A DNA stretch of 64,000 nucleotides from Pedobacter steynii (GCF_001721645.1 NZ_CP017141.1:6510001-6574000), one strand, 5' to 3'. Counted from the first letter of the stretch, positions 43,389 through 53,399 are shown. A program made the numbers and translations. Notes: a model not told the origin generated them from the sequence alone.

Positions 43389-44858
43389 TTATTTCTGAGC
43401 AGTGAGCTCATTTAACAGATTTTGTATGGCTACGTTATAACCCACCATTTCGTCTTTATACTTTTCTGTATTTTCAGCAATGGCTTTATAAGCCAGGTCG
43501 TAGCTTTTAATTCTCAGCTCACAGTATTTCTTAAGCAGGACATTCCGCTGATGAAATACTTCCGGAAGGTTTAATTTATCCAGTTCATTAATGATCGCCA
43601 GACTTTTATGCCAGTTGACGATGCCATCTTCTTTGAGCCCTTTCAGCAGCTGCTCTTTTGGCGCATCTTTTGGCAATTTATAGACTTCCAGCGCTTTAGT
43701 CTCCAGTGCGGTAAAGCGGGCAATTTTCTGATCGTAAACACCGTAATCATTTGGCATCTTTTTATAAACCACAAATGAAGTACTCAAAACAAAAAAGACC
43801 AGCAAAGCAATGGTTCCAAATTTCAAATTCAGCTGGCCTTCCTTTTTAAGACTGGGAACAAAGGCATACCCAATAATGATCCCTCCCAGAAGTCCGCCAA
43901 TATGGGCTGCATTATCTATTCCGCCACGAACACCGGTTAGAAGGTTAAAAATCACAAAAACAGCAATACTGGTCAACAGAGCTTTCCTGGTATCTTTCTC
44001 GATCAGATTTGTCGTCAGCATGGCCAGAAATACGCCGTACATTCCAAAAATTGCACCGGAAGCACCTGCACTGATCGTCAGGTCATTCCACCATAAACTG
44101 GCAACACTGGCGGTAATACCGGCTAACAGATAGGCAGATATAAATCTGATTTTACCCAAATGAGGCTCCAGAAGGACACCTATATACACCAGCGCATACA
44201 TGTTCATCAGCAAATGCAGGACTCCTATATGTAAAAAGCAATTCGTTAGCAATCTCCAGGGCTGACCTTCTAAAGTTAAAGGACGGAAATTAGCCCCCCA
44301 GCTGAGTAAACTCTCTGCTGAAGGCTCAAAGACATTGACTCCTGAAATGGCCATCAGGATAAAAATCAGCATGTTCAGGTACATGAAGACCGGCGTCACT
44401 ATATAGCCTTTCACAGGTCTGAAAATATACAGGAACTCTTTCAAATTTTCTGCAGCTGTAGGCGGGGGAATTCTCAAAATGTCGTCTTCAGGAGGAACGA
44501 AACTAACTTTCAAGGCTTCGTATTTGGTGGAAAGCTCTTCTTCAGAAAGAGGCTCCAACTCCTGATAAGCAGCTAAAAACTGTCGTACATTTTTCTTGTT
44601 TCTACCCCAATCCATCACTTCATTTCCAACAGAAGTACTTTCGATACCTACCTCTTCTTCTTCTATCAGCACTTTCAACTCCGCATTCCAGGAAAAGGCA
44701 CCTTTATCTGTATAGGCGACAACTCCAGATTCACTAAGCTGGACAATCCTCCAACCTAATTTATCAATCGTTTCAATGGCATGAACCAGAAATGAATGTC
44801 TAGTCTCTCCTTTTAAGGGAATTTCTTCTTTATATCTTGGGGTAAATCCTATTGCCAT
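43389..44858 (-). CDS. Rhomboid-family intramembrane serine protease
   Basis: 489 residues. A soluble N-terminal region (about 1-150) precedes six to seven membrane helices with the rhomboid motifs: CFLHIGVLHLLMNMYAL, the active-site SAGASGAIFGMYGVF (Ser near residue 265) and the catalytic His in NAAHIGGLLGG (near residue 315). A soluble C-terminal tail of about 110 residues follows. It cleaves membrane-anchored substrates within the bilayer; targets unknown. Convergent with the DUF72 gene, 6 bp apart. Confidence 0.92.
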   Translation of the reverse strand: MAIGFTPRYKEEIPLKGETRHSFLVHAIETIDKLGWRIVQLSESGVVAYTDKGAFSWNAELKVLIEEEEVGIESTSVGNEVMDWGRNKKNVRQFLAAYQELEPLSEEELSTKYEALKVSFVPPEDDILRIPPPTAAENLKEFLYIFRPVKGYIVTPVFMYLNMLIFILMAISGVNVFEPSAESLLSWGANFRPLTLEGQPWRLLTNCFLHIGVLHLLMNMYALVYIGVLLEPHLGKIRFISAYLLAGITASVASLWWNDLTISAGASGAIFGMYGVFLAMLTTNLIEKDTRKALLTSIAVFVIFNLLTGVRGGIDNAAHIGGLLGGIIIGYAFVPSLKKEGQLNLKFGTIALLVFFVLSTSFVVYKKMPNDYGVYDQKIARFTALETKALEVYKLPKDAPKEQLLKGLKEDGIVNWHKSLAIINELDKLNLPEVFHQRNVLLKKYCELRIKSYDLAYKAIAENTEKYKDEMVGYNVAIQNLLNELTAQK

Positions 44859-45033
44859 TGTTCTTTTCTTCCTGAATACTTCCTAAATATTTATCCGGCC
44901 AAAGATTGATCTTTTATTTAGGAAAAGCAATGCCCCATCAGAAGATAAGTTTTATGTAATTCAATGACACTGCCATAGGGTTGTCAGTGGCGTGTATTTA
45001 TTTTACACCAGATACTCAAATAAACAACTGGAT

Positions 45034-45552
45034 ATGCAACTTAAAATAAATGAAAACGATGAGCTGATCATTAGCCACTCTCCTTCTTCTTCCGCAAGTG
45101 ATTTTGATTTTTACTTCAGAAAGTGGAACATTAGAAACAGGAAACTAAAAATCAGACTGGCCGATTGCCAGGAATGGATGGAATTTGATTCAACAGAAGA
45201 GGCTGGTCCCTTATTGAAAGGTTTTGGAAATATAAACCGGTTCATCGCTGAACTGGAGAGCGGCCCTTTTGAAGGTATCGCCGTTCGGTTGTTTAATCCG
45301 CAAACCAGGTTATGGAGTATTTACTGGGCCGATAGTACTGTGGTTGCTTTTGACCCTCCGCAGATCGGTTCCTTTGATGGCAATATCGGAAAGTTTTATG
45401 CATGGGATACCTTTAATGGTCAGAAAGTTCTGGTTTTATTTCAATGGGACAAGACTGATCCCAACCGTCCGGTATGGAGCCAGGCTTTTTCTGTTGACCG
45501 TGGGAAAACCTGGGAATGGAACTGGTACATGTATGCGAGTCCGGCGGAATAA
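45034..45552 (+). CDS. Uncharacterised beta-rich protein (DUF1579-like)
   Basis: 172 residues from the ATG at 45034; a GTG at 44992 would add 14 residues. No signal peptide. The pattern DFYFRKWNIRNRKLKIRL, GISAVRLFN-like GIAVRLFNPQTRLWSIYWADS, and FQWDKTDPNRPVWSQAFSVDRGKTWEWNWYM resembles lipocalin-like DUF1579 domains, in which the strand FxWxxxxxxxPxWxQxFSxDxGxTWExNW recurs. Ligand and role unknown. Confidence 0.7.
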   Translation: MQLKINENDELIISHSPSSSASDFDFYFRKWNIRNRKLKIRLADCQEWMEFDSTEEAGPLLKGFGNINRFIAELESGPFEGIAVRLFNPQTRLWSIYWADSTVVAFDPPQIGSFDGNIGKFYAWDTFNGQKVLVLFQWDKTDPNRPVWSQAFSVDRGKTWEWNWYMYASPAE

Positions 45553-45652
45553 AAGACTCCGTCGTAAAACTTTTTCTTATTTCAATTTGTTAAACCGTGA
45601 TGTATTTCCAAAAGAAAACAATTGAATTCAGTCTAACAGTATCATTATCACA

Positions 45653-45946
45653 ATGGGTAAGAAAACAATCATTATCAACGGGGAGAATTTTTCAGAATTA
45701 GAAACATTTTATACAGAAACAGATAAAGTCCTGAGCAAAAACCTGGACTGGCAAACCGGACATAACCTTGATGCATTCAGTGACCTGCTGGAAGGCGGTT
45801 TTGGAGTCCACGAATATAAAGAACCAATAAAACTCATCTGGAAAGATTTTTCAAAGAGTCAGCTGGACCTGGGTAAAAAGCTATCCGGTAAACTGGTCAG
45901 GATCATCCGGGAACACGATCATATTGAATTTTCTACCATAGAATAA
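45653..45946 (+). CDS. Barstar-family ribonuclease inhibitor
   Basis: 97-residue protein with the barstar fold pattern: KTIIINGENFSELETFYTE, then NLDWQTGHNLDAFSDLLEGGFG and KLIWKDFSKSQLDLG. Barstars bind and block barnase-type RNases. No barnase-like gene is in the window, so it may neutralise a toxin delivered by a competitor or an RNase encoded elsewhere. A strong terminator follows its stop codon. Confidence 0.88.
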   Translation: MGKKTIIINGENFSELETFYTETDKVLSKNLDWQTGHNLDAFSDLLEGGFGVHEYKEPIKLIWKDFSKSQLDLGKKLSGKLVRIIREHDHIEFSTIE

Positions 45947-45958
45947 GAGATCAGTGAA

Positions 45959-45999
45959 AAACAAAGGGCTTTTCTGTTATATAGAAAAGCCCTTTGTTT
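45959..45999. terminator. Bidirectional intrinsic terminator
   Basis: A perfect 17-bp stem (45959-45975 with 45983-45999) with a 7-nt loop stands between the convergent barstar and EEP-family genes. The AAA and TTT ends of the stem supply a T-run on either strand. Confidence 0.85.
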
Positions 46000-46014
46000 C
46001 ATTCATTCCGATAA

Positions 46015-46857
46015 TTATTTCAGGTTGATATCTACCAGAATGGGAAAATGATCAGAAACGAATTTACCGTGATAGGTATCCGTTAATATTCCCCATCTTT
46101 TTGCAGTGATTCCTTTACTTACAAACACGTGATCAATAATTTCATATCCTCCTACGTCCCTGCCCCAGGAATTAAAAGAAGAATTGTTGACATAAGGATA
46201 TTTCACCTGTGTGTAGGTATCTCTTAGCAGGCCGGAATTAGCCAGGGTCAGATACCATTGACTTTTTTGTCCGCCATTCAGGTCCCCGGTAAAAATAGCC
46301 GGACTGCTTCCGGCAATTTCTTTGATTTTCTTCAGCATCAGTTTTCCACTCTCTACCCTGGCAATTTTTCCCTGATGGTCAAAATGCGCATTAAAAAAAT
46401 AAAACTTCTTTCCGCTTTTCAGCTCTTCAAGATGCACCCAGCTGCAAATCCTGTTGCAGCAGGTGGCATCCCAGCCTAAGCCTGGTTTATCCGGGGTTTC
46501 CGACAACCAGAAGTCACCTTTATTTAATAGCTTAAATTTGTCCCTGCGGTAGAAAATAGCAGAATGTTCACCAGCATCCTTGCCGTCATCCCGGCCAAGA
46601 CCATAGTGTGTAAATTCAGGCAGTAAACTGTCCAGATCGGCAATCTGGTTTTTCAACCCCTCCTGGGTACCAAAAACATCGTATTGATGAAAACGGACCA
46701 GGTTGGCTGCTATCGGTCCTCTGTTTGTCCATCTGTTGCCTTCATCCCCGGCATTGTCATAACGCAGGTTAAAGGAGCCAACAGTTAGTTTCTGAGCAGA
46801 AGCAATCATGCTGATTCCGCTCAGCAATCCGGTAAATATAAAGTGTCTTAGTTTCAT
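46015..46857 (-). CDS. Exported endonuclease/exonuclease/phosphatase-family protein
   Basis: 280 residues with a signal peptide (ending ASAQ). EEP-fold motifs: GSFNLRYDN (metal-binding Asn), FGTQEGLKNQI (metal-binding Glu), FFNAHFDHQG, FTGDLNGG and SDHFPILVDI (catalytic Asp/His). The family includes nucleases, lipid phosphatases and sphingomyelinases; many Bacteroidota members are exported. It lies 35 bp downstream of the susD gene, suggesting its product acts on the imported substrate. Confidence 0.88.
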   Translation of the reverse strand: MKLRHFIFTGLLSGISMIASAQKLTVGSFNLRYDNAGDEGNRWTNRGPIAANLVRFHQYDVFGTQEGLKNQIADLDSLLPEFTHYGLGRDDGKDAGEHSAIFYRRDKFKLLNKGDFWLSETPDKPGLGWDATCCNRICSWVHLEELKSGKKFYFFNAHFDHQGKIARVESGKLMLKKIKEIAGSSPAIFTGDLNGGQKSQWYLTLANSGLLRDTYTQVKYPYVNNSSFNSWGRDVGGYEIIDHVFVSKGITAKRWGILTDTYHGKFVSDHFPILVDINLK

Positions 46858-46891
46858 AAAGTATAATCTCTTAAAATGTTAACAGGATCCG

Positions 46892-48673
46892 TTAAAACCC
46901 GATCCAGTCCGGGTGTTGTTTAAGGTTGGTATTAAATACCACATCTGCTTCCGGAATCGGATAAACATAATGTCTTTGTTCAAAAATACGTGGGGCGGTA
47001 GTCAGCCAGGTCAACTCTCCATAAGTATCATTTGATAATCGCTGAGGGTTATCCTGTCCGTTAATCTTTGCCGCAACATTGACATAAGTTACCCCTGGTA
47101 CTTTTGTCTCCGGCATGACCTGATAAAAGCAGACATCCATTACTCCATCTTCATTCAGGTCCATTGGTACATTCAATGCCGGAACATAAAACCCATTCCA
47201 GACTTTGGTCATTAATACACCTCTTTTCCACCTCACAATATCGTCAAAACGAAGACCTTCCAACGACAACTCAATACCGCGTTCCCTGCGGATTTCCAAA
47301 AGTACCGCATCAGAAATATCAGGAAAATAATTGGCCTTCAGGTAAGGATCGGCAGAGATTGGTTTAGCTGTTGTTCCTCCGGTAATTCCTGCCCTCTGGC
47401 GTAATGCTCCTATTGTTGTTGCCCAGTCGGCATCGCTAAACCCGCCTAATTCGGCTTTTGCTTCTGCATAGTTTAATAATATTTCGGCATACCGCATTAA
47501 AGAAATAGAGTTGATATTCTTTTCCCCCCCATCATAACCGGTTTCATCAAGTACCCATTTAATAGGCTGATAACCGGTATAAGTATAGGAGAATATCGGA
47601 GGAGCTGCCTCAGGTGTCCCACCGTTTAAGCGCTTGTAACTTCCCATTCTGATGGTTTGCTGTAAACGCTTATCCCTTCCTTTTACCTCATCCTTAAACG
47701 GAAGCGTCTGATAACCGGCCCGGTCGGTAAAAGGTGTACCATCAATATTTAAATAGGTATTGATAAACATTCTTGTGAAGCTGATCCTGGAGCCATAAGT
47801 GGCACTTGTCCACCACCAGTTGGCATCGTTATAAACCGCAAGATTAGCATCTGTTACCGAGGCAAGCATCACCTCAGTAGCCACCGGAGCCGTACTGATG
47901 AAGAGGTTCCTATAAGCCATATCTGTTCCTCCGGCAGTATTCAGTGAGAAACCACCTTTAGTCATCACCTGCTGTGCAGCATCTACGGCTTCTTTTAACC
48001 AGCGCTCAGCACTTCCTGTTAATGCGGCTTCGGTGTGGTATTTACGGTATGTCCCTTCATACAGGCAGATCCTGGACTTAAAGCCGAGCGCCACATATTT
48101 AGTAATTAATGAACGTGAATTATCTGTTGTTTTCGCAATGTGCTCACAGGCATAATTCAAATCTGCCAATACAGAATCCATGACCAGGCTACGGGAATCT
48201 CTTCCTTTATAAAGGTCCGGATCGTCTACTTTAAAAGTTTTGTTGATCCAGGGTACATCCCCGAAACGCCTTACTTTATCATAATAAAAATAAGCCCTGA
48301 AGAATCTTGCCAACGCCGTGTATTGTATCCTCACAGCAGCAGGTACTTTAGGGTCATGGTTGTTCTCCAGAAAATAGTTAATGTTTCTCAGGTTATCCCA
48401 TTTCCATCCATCACTTTGTCTTGAACCAAAAGCACCTGGTATCAGGAAGTTAGGCGCCTGACTGCGCGCGCCATAATCAGACATGGCATCTCCTTTATGG
48501 GCATCCGACGCCCTGGGCAAAAGCTTATAAAATGAATTGGCGTACAGTTCCAGGCCTTTTTCATTTCCAAAAACTGCAGCATTGGTTGCGGTATCCTGTG
48601 GCAGCTGATCTAATTTTTTACATCCGGAAAATAGAATTCCGATGGTAAAAAGCCACAATATGATTTTTTTCAT
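46892..48673 (-). CDS. SusD/RagB-family nutrient-binding lipoprotein
   Basis: 593 residues from the ATG at 48673; an upstream ATG (48700) is also in frame. A lipoprotein signal with Cys (GILFSGCKKLD), TPR-like helical N-terminus with DKVRRFGDVPW, and the family ending (ISLMRYAEILLNYAEAKAELGG, LRQRAGITGG, IRRERGIELSLEGLRFDDIVRWKR) are all present. SusD forms the lid of the SusC channel. It starts about 40 bp after the susC stop codon (13 bp if the upstream ATG is used). Confidence 0.93.
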   Translation of the reverse strand: MKKIILWLFTIGILFSGCKKLDQLPQDTATNAAVFGNEKGLELYANSFYKLLPRASDAHKGDAMSDYGARSQAPNFLIPGAFGSRQSDGWKWDNLRNINYFLENNHDPKVPAAVRIQYTALARFFRAYFYYDKVRRFGDVPWINKTFKVDDPDLYKGRDSRSLVMDSVLADLNYACEHIAKTTDNSRSLITKYVALGFKSRICLYEGTYRKYHTEAALTGSAERWLKEAVDAAQQVMTKGGFSLNTAGGTDMAYRNLFISTAPVATEVMLASVTDANLAVYNDANWWWTSATYGSRISFTRMFINTYLNIDGTPFTDRAGYQTLPFKDEVKGRDKRLQQTIRMGSYKRLNGGTPEAAPPIFSYTYTGYQPIKWVLDETGYDGGEKNINSISLMRYAEILLNYAEAKAELGGFSDADWATTIGALRQRAGITGGTTAKPISADPYLKANYFPDISDAVLLEIRRERGIELSLEGLRFDDIVRWKRGVLMTKVWNGFYVPALNVPMDLNEDGVMDVCFYQVMPETKVPGVTYVNVAAKINGQDNPQRLSNDTYGELTWLTTAPRIFEQRHYVYPIPEADVVFNTNLKQHPDWIGF

Positions 48674-48712
48674 ATCTGTATTTTTTAAAATATTACTCAT
48701 TTTCCTGTCCGG

Positions 48713-51700
48713 TTAGAATGTTGCAGATAAACCTAAACTGAAACTTTTCAGGATCGGGTAATTGTTTCCATTACCCGAACTCTTATCAGGATCTGTTTCT
48801 AATACCCGGTCTGACTTGCCGATATTCTCGACATCCAGATCTCTGGTGATTTTATATAAAGGAGACCAGGACCAAAGGTTTTCTCCGGTAAAGAAAACTT
48901 TCAGGTTGCTCAGTCCTATTCTTTTTATAAAGGCAGGTGGTACATTGTAACCAATCTGCAGATTTTTCATTCTGATATAGGCTGCATTCTGAAGGTATTT
49001 CGTTTGCACCTGCGTCAGCGTTGCCGATCCATTCTGGGCGATATAGCCCCTGTATCTCGGGAAATAAGCATCCGGATTCTCGGGAGTCCAGATATTGCCA
49101 AGCTGAGATTTCGGAACTTTATTATACGGACGGTTGTATTGTCCCCAGAAAGTTCCGTTTTCAGAACCCGGATACCAATCCATCTTACCTACACCCTGGA
49201 AAAAAGTGCTGAAGAAAAAGCCACTCCAGTCCGCGCCAAGAGAAATCCCATAGGTATAGCGGGGTGTGGAATTTCCGATAATCTTCCGGTCTCCGGGATC
49301 ATTTACCGTATTGCTTCCGTTATTGATCACTCCATCTCCGTTCAGGTCAGCAAACCTGATGTCGCCGGGAAGTATTTTCCCGGTATTGGATGATTTATAC
49401 AATACCTGATTGGGTGAACTGGCGATATTTTCTGCGGTATAATAACCATCAGTTACAAATCCCCAGATCTCGCCTACCGTTTGCCCGGCATAATAGCTGT
49501 TGTTATCGCCAAACCTTTTCTCCACGTTATTGAATTTGAGAATCTTGGCGGTATAATCAGACAGGGTTAAACGCAGGGAATAATTAAACGGTTTAGCATC
49601 GAGGTCAAATTTATCATTCCAGGAAACGCTGGCTTCCCATCCTTTGGTCTTTAAATCCGCATAGTTTCCCTTAGGAACGCCGATCCCAAATACAGCCGGA
49701 AGGGTCATACCTAAAGTGAACATATCCGTGGTTTTACGGATATAAGCATCTCCGCTAAAATTTAAACGGTTATTCAGAAAAGCAATGTCCAGTCCGAGGT
49801 TTTGGGTGGTAGAAGTTTCCCAGGTCAGACCATCTGGTATCACTCCCGGCTGGTTCGTCTGTTGAGGACGTACGCCATTTAATACCCGGTCCGACTGAGA
49901 GATCATGAATTTCTCCATAAAAGCATAGGAACCGATATTACCATTGCCCAAAGAACCATAAGAAGCCCTGATTTTTACATCGGTGATGGCATTCGGATTT
50001 ACTTTCCAGAAAGGCTCCTTACTCAGTCTCCATCCGGCAGAAACCGATGGAAAAAAGGCATAGCGCTGATTTGCCGGAAACTTTGATGAACCATCATAAC
50101 GTCCGTTAAACTCAACGAGATAACGGTCTTTAAAAGCATAATTTAAACGGTAAAAACCACCTACAATAGCCCATTGATCATATCCTCCGTCGGTCGTGAT
50201 GGACTGTCCCAGCGCAAGGCTGATGTCTTTGGCATCTTCGAAAATCAGACCATTCCTTACCGTTTCCAGGCGTTTATAGGTGGATTGCTCATAATTGTAT
50301 CCGGCCAGAACTTTTACGTAATGGTCCTTTCCAAAATCAGGTTCATATTCTCCATAGACGTTGGTAGCCAGGTATTGTGTAGTCCGGTATAGGTTCTGCA
50401 GGTCATTGTAGTTCGTCCCTACATACTCAATCACTCCGGGTTTTCTGCTATAAGGAACGGGAACGCGCTTTCTGCTTTCATTATTATTGGTATTCTGAAT
50501 GGTAAAATCTCCTTTTACCCGGAACTTATTGTCGAAGAAATTACTGCTGAAGCCAGTCGTATTCCGGAACACCTTTTTGTCCATATCAATGCCGTTCTTG
50601 CCATAATAGAAATCTCCTACGGTATAAGCTGCGGAATAGGTTAGGGTCCCATCCGGATTAAACATAGGAGCAACGTTATGCCCTTCATCGGCAATATTTC
50701 TCCAGATTCCACCACCCTCACCCACATTCACCGGATTGTGGTACTTTACAGCAGAGTAATCTGCATTGTTGTAAACCTTTAACCAGGGATACAATTCAAC
50801 CGAGCCCTTAGCCCTTACATTATACGACTGATAATCGTCGGAATTATACCGGAATAAACCCGATTGTGTAAAGGAACGCCCTGAAACGTAAAAATCTGTT
50901 TTTCCACTTCCACCGGACAGGGAAATATTCTGATCTGTGGCGTTGTTGTGATCCTTATACAACTGACCATACCAATCCGTACTGTCGTAGTATACATACT
51001 CCCCATTACTGTTGATTTCGTATTTCGGTAAACTCGGGTCCATAGACCTGCGTTTCAATTCTTCCAGATATGCCGGAGAAAATTTTACCGTTTTATTGAT
51101 GTTCTGGGGTGTTTGTGAATAGTCATTCCAGGCAGACCAGGCATCGTTAAACATACTGGCAAAAGTGTAACCATCGGTTACATAATCAGGCACAGTAGTC
51201 GGTTTCTTGATCGATTGCGAAATGGTATAACTAATGGAAGTCCTTTCTTTCGCCGGACTTTTAGTCGTGATTAAAACCACCCCAAATGAACCTCTCGCCC
51301 CATAAATAGCGGCAGAAGCAGCATCCTTAAGAACAGTAACATTGGCAATATCATTTGGGTTGATCCTGGAAGGATCTCCTTCTACCCCATCAATGAGGAC
51401 CAGGGCATTCCCACCCTGTCCGATAGAGGTTGTTCCCCTGATGTTATAAGCCGGGGATTGAATCGGTTTTCCATCTCCAATGTTCAGGTTCAAATTCGGG
51501 ATCATGCCTTGTAAACCTTGGGCAAGATTCGGAACTGCCCGGTTTTCCAGCATCTTTGAGGTGACCTGGTCCACAGCCCCGGTTAGGTTTTCCCTTTTCT
51601 GAGTACCATAACCTACCACAAGAACCTCATTCAATGTTCCGGGCTGAGCTGTCATGGAAACATTCAGCGTAGTGGTCTCTCCGGCTTTTACATTTACCTT

Positions 51701-52249
51701 GGTTTGGGTAACAGTACCATAAGAAATATAACTTATGGTCAGGGTATAAACCCCGGGCGCAGCGCTGACCGTATAACTCCCGTTGACATTGCTTTGTACC
51801 ACCGCATTTAACTCCATAATCTTAATGGTTGCGCCGGGCAGGGGCCCGCCGCTTTCATCGACCACCTTACCACTGATTTTACCGGGTTCCTGATTACGAA
51901 GAAGTGTGATCATTCCCGGCACCTCCTCTCTAAAGGTAATATCGGTTTCCCGTAAAATGGAACTCAGGATAGCTCCCACTTTCTTCTGATCAAAATCCAT
52001 TTCTTCAATTTTGATCTTCCTAAGGTTAAGGTAAGCCGGATCATAGGCAAAGTCGACTCCGCTCTTTATCCGCAATTGTTCAATTACCTGAAGCAGGTTC
52101 TCTCTTTTAAAAGAAATGTCAATTCTTTTATCCAGGGCTTGTCCGTTGGTACTTTCTGCAAATAGTACCTGCGAGCAGCCAATAATAGAGCAATAAATGA
52201 GAAGGGTATAACGCATAATTTTCTGCAATAGCAGTAAATGTTTTTTCAT
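48713..52249 (-). CDS. SusC/RagA-family TonB-dependent receptor with STN domain
   Basis: 1178-residue outer-membrane receptor. Order: signal peptide, STN signalling domain (about 35-120), carboxypeptidase-like domain (ISGKVVDESGGPLPGATI, about 125-205), TonB box region (TLNEVLVVGYGTQKRENLTGAV), plug (about 215-335), then a 22-stranded barrel to the end. STN domains talk to FecR-type anti-sigma factors; FecR and ECF sigma genes lie directly upstream. With the following SusD it forms a nutrient importer. Substrate not evident. Confidence 0.94.
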   Translation of the reverse strand: MKKHLLLLQKIMRYTLLIYCSIIGCSQVLFAESTNGQALDKRIDISFKRENLLQVIEQLRIKSGVDFAYDPAYLNLRKIKIEEMDFDQKKVGAILSSILRETDITFREEVPGMITLLRNQEPGKISGKVVDESGGPLPGATIKIMELNAVVQSNVNGSYTVSAAPGVYTLTISYISYGTVTQTKVNVKAGETTTLNVSMTAQPGTLNEVLVVGYGTQKRENLTGAVDQVTSKMLENRAVPNLAQGLQGMIPNLNLNIGDGKPIQSPAYNIRGTTSIGQGGNALVLIDGVEGDPSRINPNDIANVTVLKDAASAAIYGARGSFGVVLITTKSPAKERTSISYTISQSIKKPTTVPDYVTDGYTFASMFNDAWSAWNDYSQTPQNINKTVKFSPAYLEELKRRSMDPSLPKYEINSNGEYVYYDSTDWYGQLYKDHNNATDQNISLSGGSGKTDFYVSGRSFTQSGLFRYNSDDYQSYNVRAKGSVELYPWLKVYNNADYSAVKYHNPVNVGEGGGIWRNIADEGHNVAPMFNPDGTLTYSAAYTVGDFYYGKNGIDMDKKVFRNTTGFSSNFFDNKFRVKGDFTIQNTNNNESRKRVPVPYSRKPGVIEYVGTNYNDLQNLYRTTQYLATNVYGEYEPDFGKDHYVKVLAGYNYEQSTYKRLETVRNGLIFEDAKDISLALGQSITTDGGYDQWAIVGGFYRLNYAFKDRYLVEFNGRYDGSSKFPANQRYAFFPSVSAGWRLSKEPFWKVNPNAITDVKIRASYGSLGNGNIGSYAFMEKFMISQSDRVLNGVRPQQTNQPGVIPDGLTWETSTTQNLGLDIAFLNNRLNFSGDAYIRKTTDMFTLGMTLPAVFGIGVPKGNYADLKTKGWEASVSWNDKFDLDAKPFNYSLRLTLSDYTAKILKFNNVEKRFGDNNSYYAGQTVGEIWGFVTDGYYTAENIASSPNQVLYKSSNTGKILPGDIRFADLNGDGVINNGSNTVNDPGDRKIIGNSTPRYTYGISLGADWSGFFFSTFFQGVGKMDWYPGSENGTFWGQYNRPYNKVPKSQLGNIWTPENPDAYFPRYRGYIAQNGSATLTQVQTKYLQNAAYIRMKNLQIGYNVPPAFIKRIGLSNLKVFFTGENLWSWSPLYKITRDLDVENIGKSDRVLETDPDKSSGNGNNYPILKSFSLGLSATF

Positions 52250-52362
52250 ATATTTGATACATTATTGATAAATAAGATTTTTTTAAGATCCAACAGACCG
52301 AGGGTCTCAAACTACTTGCTGTTGAATTTATCGCTCCGGATCTGCTTCAGATCCGGTTTTTT
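52249..52362 (+). ncRNA. Candidate antisense RNA to the susC leader
   Basis: On the plus strand, opposite to susC, an exact -7 box TATATTTG lies at 52249-52256 and a canonical terminator at 52336-52362. The RNA would be about 100 nt (start near 52261) and cover the susC leader. No good -33 element is seen. Cis-antisense RNAs in this place (DonS type) repress polysaccharide loci in Bacteroides fragilis. Confidence 0.35.
52336..52362 (+). terminator. Plus-strand intrinsic terminator between fecR and susC
   Basis: CCGGATCTG and CAGATCCGG form a 9-bp stem with a 3-nt loop, followed by six T (52357-52362). All neighbouring genes are on the minus strand, where this hairpin has the T-run on the wrong side, so it appears to serve a plus-strand RNA. 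Confidence 0.7.
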
Positions 52363-52367
52363 ATGGG

Positions 52368-53330
52368 TTAGTAAATCACTATTTCATTCTTTATCCTCCT
52401 ATATTTATTCTGATGAACGGAACAGATTATTTTCAATGTTTCTGTTAAGGAACGGCTTGACCTGATCTGTAAATTATAGACATAACCGGCGGTCTGTTTA
52501 TTCCCGCTGCGTATTTTTACACCATAATTAATCCGTATGATCTTTGCCAGTTCATCAAATGAAGCATGATTCAGGTTAATGACATTCTGGAACCAGGTCT
52601 GGTGCTCCCGGGTTGCAAAATCACCGACTTTCCATTGTTTATTTTCTGAATTGTAACGAAGCCGCTTCCCGGGAATCAGGTCGTCCAGCCGGTCTTCACC
52701 ATGGCTCACCCTGACCTTTCCTTCACTTACACTAACTTCGGTAAGGGCTGCAATCTGCCTGTTTAGGCTGAACTTCGTTCCCAGCACCAGCGTCCTCACC
52801 TGTCCGCTATATACAGTGAAGGGGTGTTGAGGGTCTTTTGTGACTTCAAAAAATGCAAGTCCCTGATCCAGATAAACGGTTCTTTCTGCTGATTTTGCAA
52901 ATGATAAAGGAATCCTCAACCGTGTTCCGGGATTCATATGTATAATAGTAGAATCTTCCAGAATGACTTTCTTGTACGCTCCTGCACCGGTTTCCACAAG
53001 TTTAAAATCCTGTGCTAAACCAGGTTTGGCCGATTTCTTAAGAAAAGGTTTCCCAAGGAAAAAAGCAGAAAGGGCAATCGCCAATACAGCTGCATATCTG
53101 TAAAATTGCCGGAGTGATATTTTTTTGATCAGCGGAGGGTTTCTATGAGCCTGGATCGCGCTCTTCATCTCCTGTCTGACCTGCTCTTCTTCAACAGCGC
53201 TGGAAAATGGTTCTGCTTCATCTTCCTTATCATAGGAATGATACCAGGCTTCTATGAGTTTTTGTTCTTCCTCATTTGCTGCTCCGTCAATATAACGTGC
53301 TAATAATTTTTTAAACTGATCTGGTTCCAA
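52368..53330 (-). CDS. FecR-family anti-sigma factor
   Basis: 320 residues: cytoplasmic N-terminus (LLARYIDGAANEEEQKLIEAWY), one membrane helix near residue 90 (YRYAAVLAIALSAFFLG), the periplasmic FecR domain (KKVILEDSTIIHMNPGTRLRIPLSF, GLAFFEVTKDPQHPFTVYSGQVRTLVLGTKFSL) and a C-terminal STN-interacting DUF4974-like part. It holds the ECF sigma factor inactive until the SusC STN domain signals substrate. Located between the sigma and susC genes, 69 bp after sigma. Confidence 0.93.
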   Translation of the reverse strand: MEPDQFKKLLARYIDGAANEEEQKLIEAWYHSYDKEDEAEPFSSAVEEEQVRQEMKSAIQAHRNPPLIKKISLRQFYRYAAVLAIALSAFFLGKPFLKKSAKPGLAQDFKLVETGAGAYKKVILEDSTIIHMNPGTRLRIPLSFAKSAERTVYLDQGLAFFEVTKDPQHPFTVYSGQVRTLVLGTKFSLNRQIAALTEVSVSEGKVRVSHGEDRLDDLIPGKRLRYNSENKQWKVGDFATREHQTWFQNVINLNHASFDELAKIIRINYGVKIRSGNKQTAGYVYNLQIRSSRSLTETLKIICSVHQNKYRRIKNEIVIY

Positions 53331-53399
53331 CCTGGCTCTACTTTTATAACAAGTACCGGCAAAACCAGAAAACTACTTTTAGAAATCATTAAACTTATG

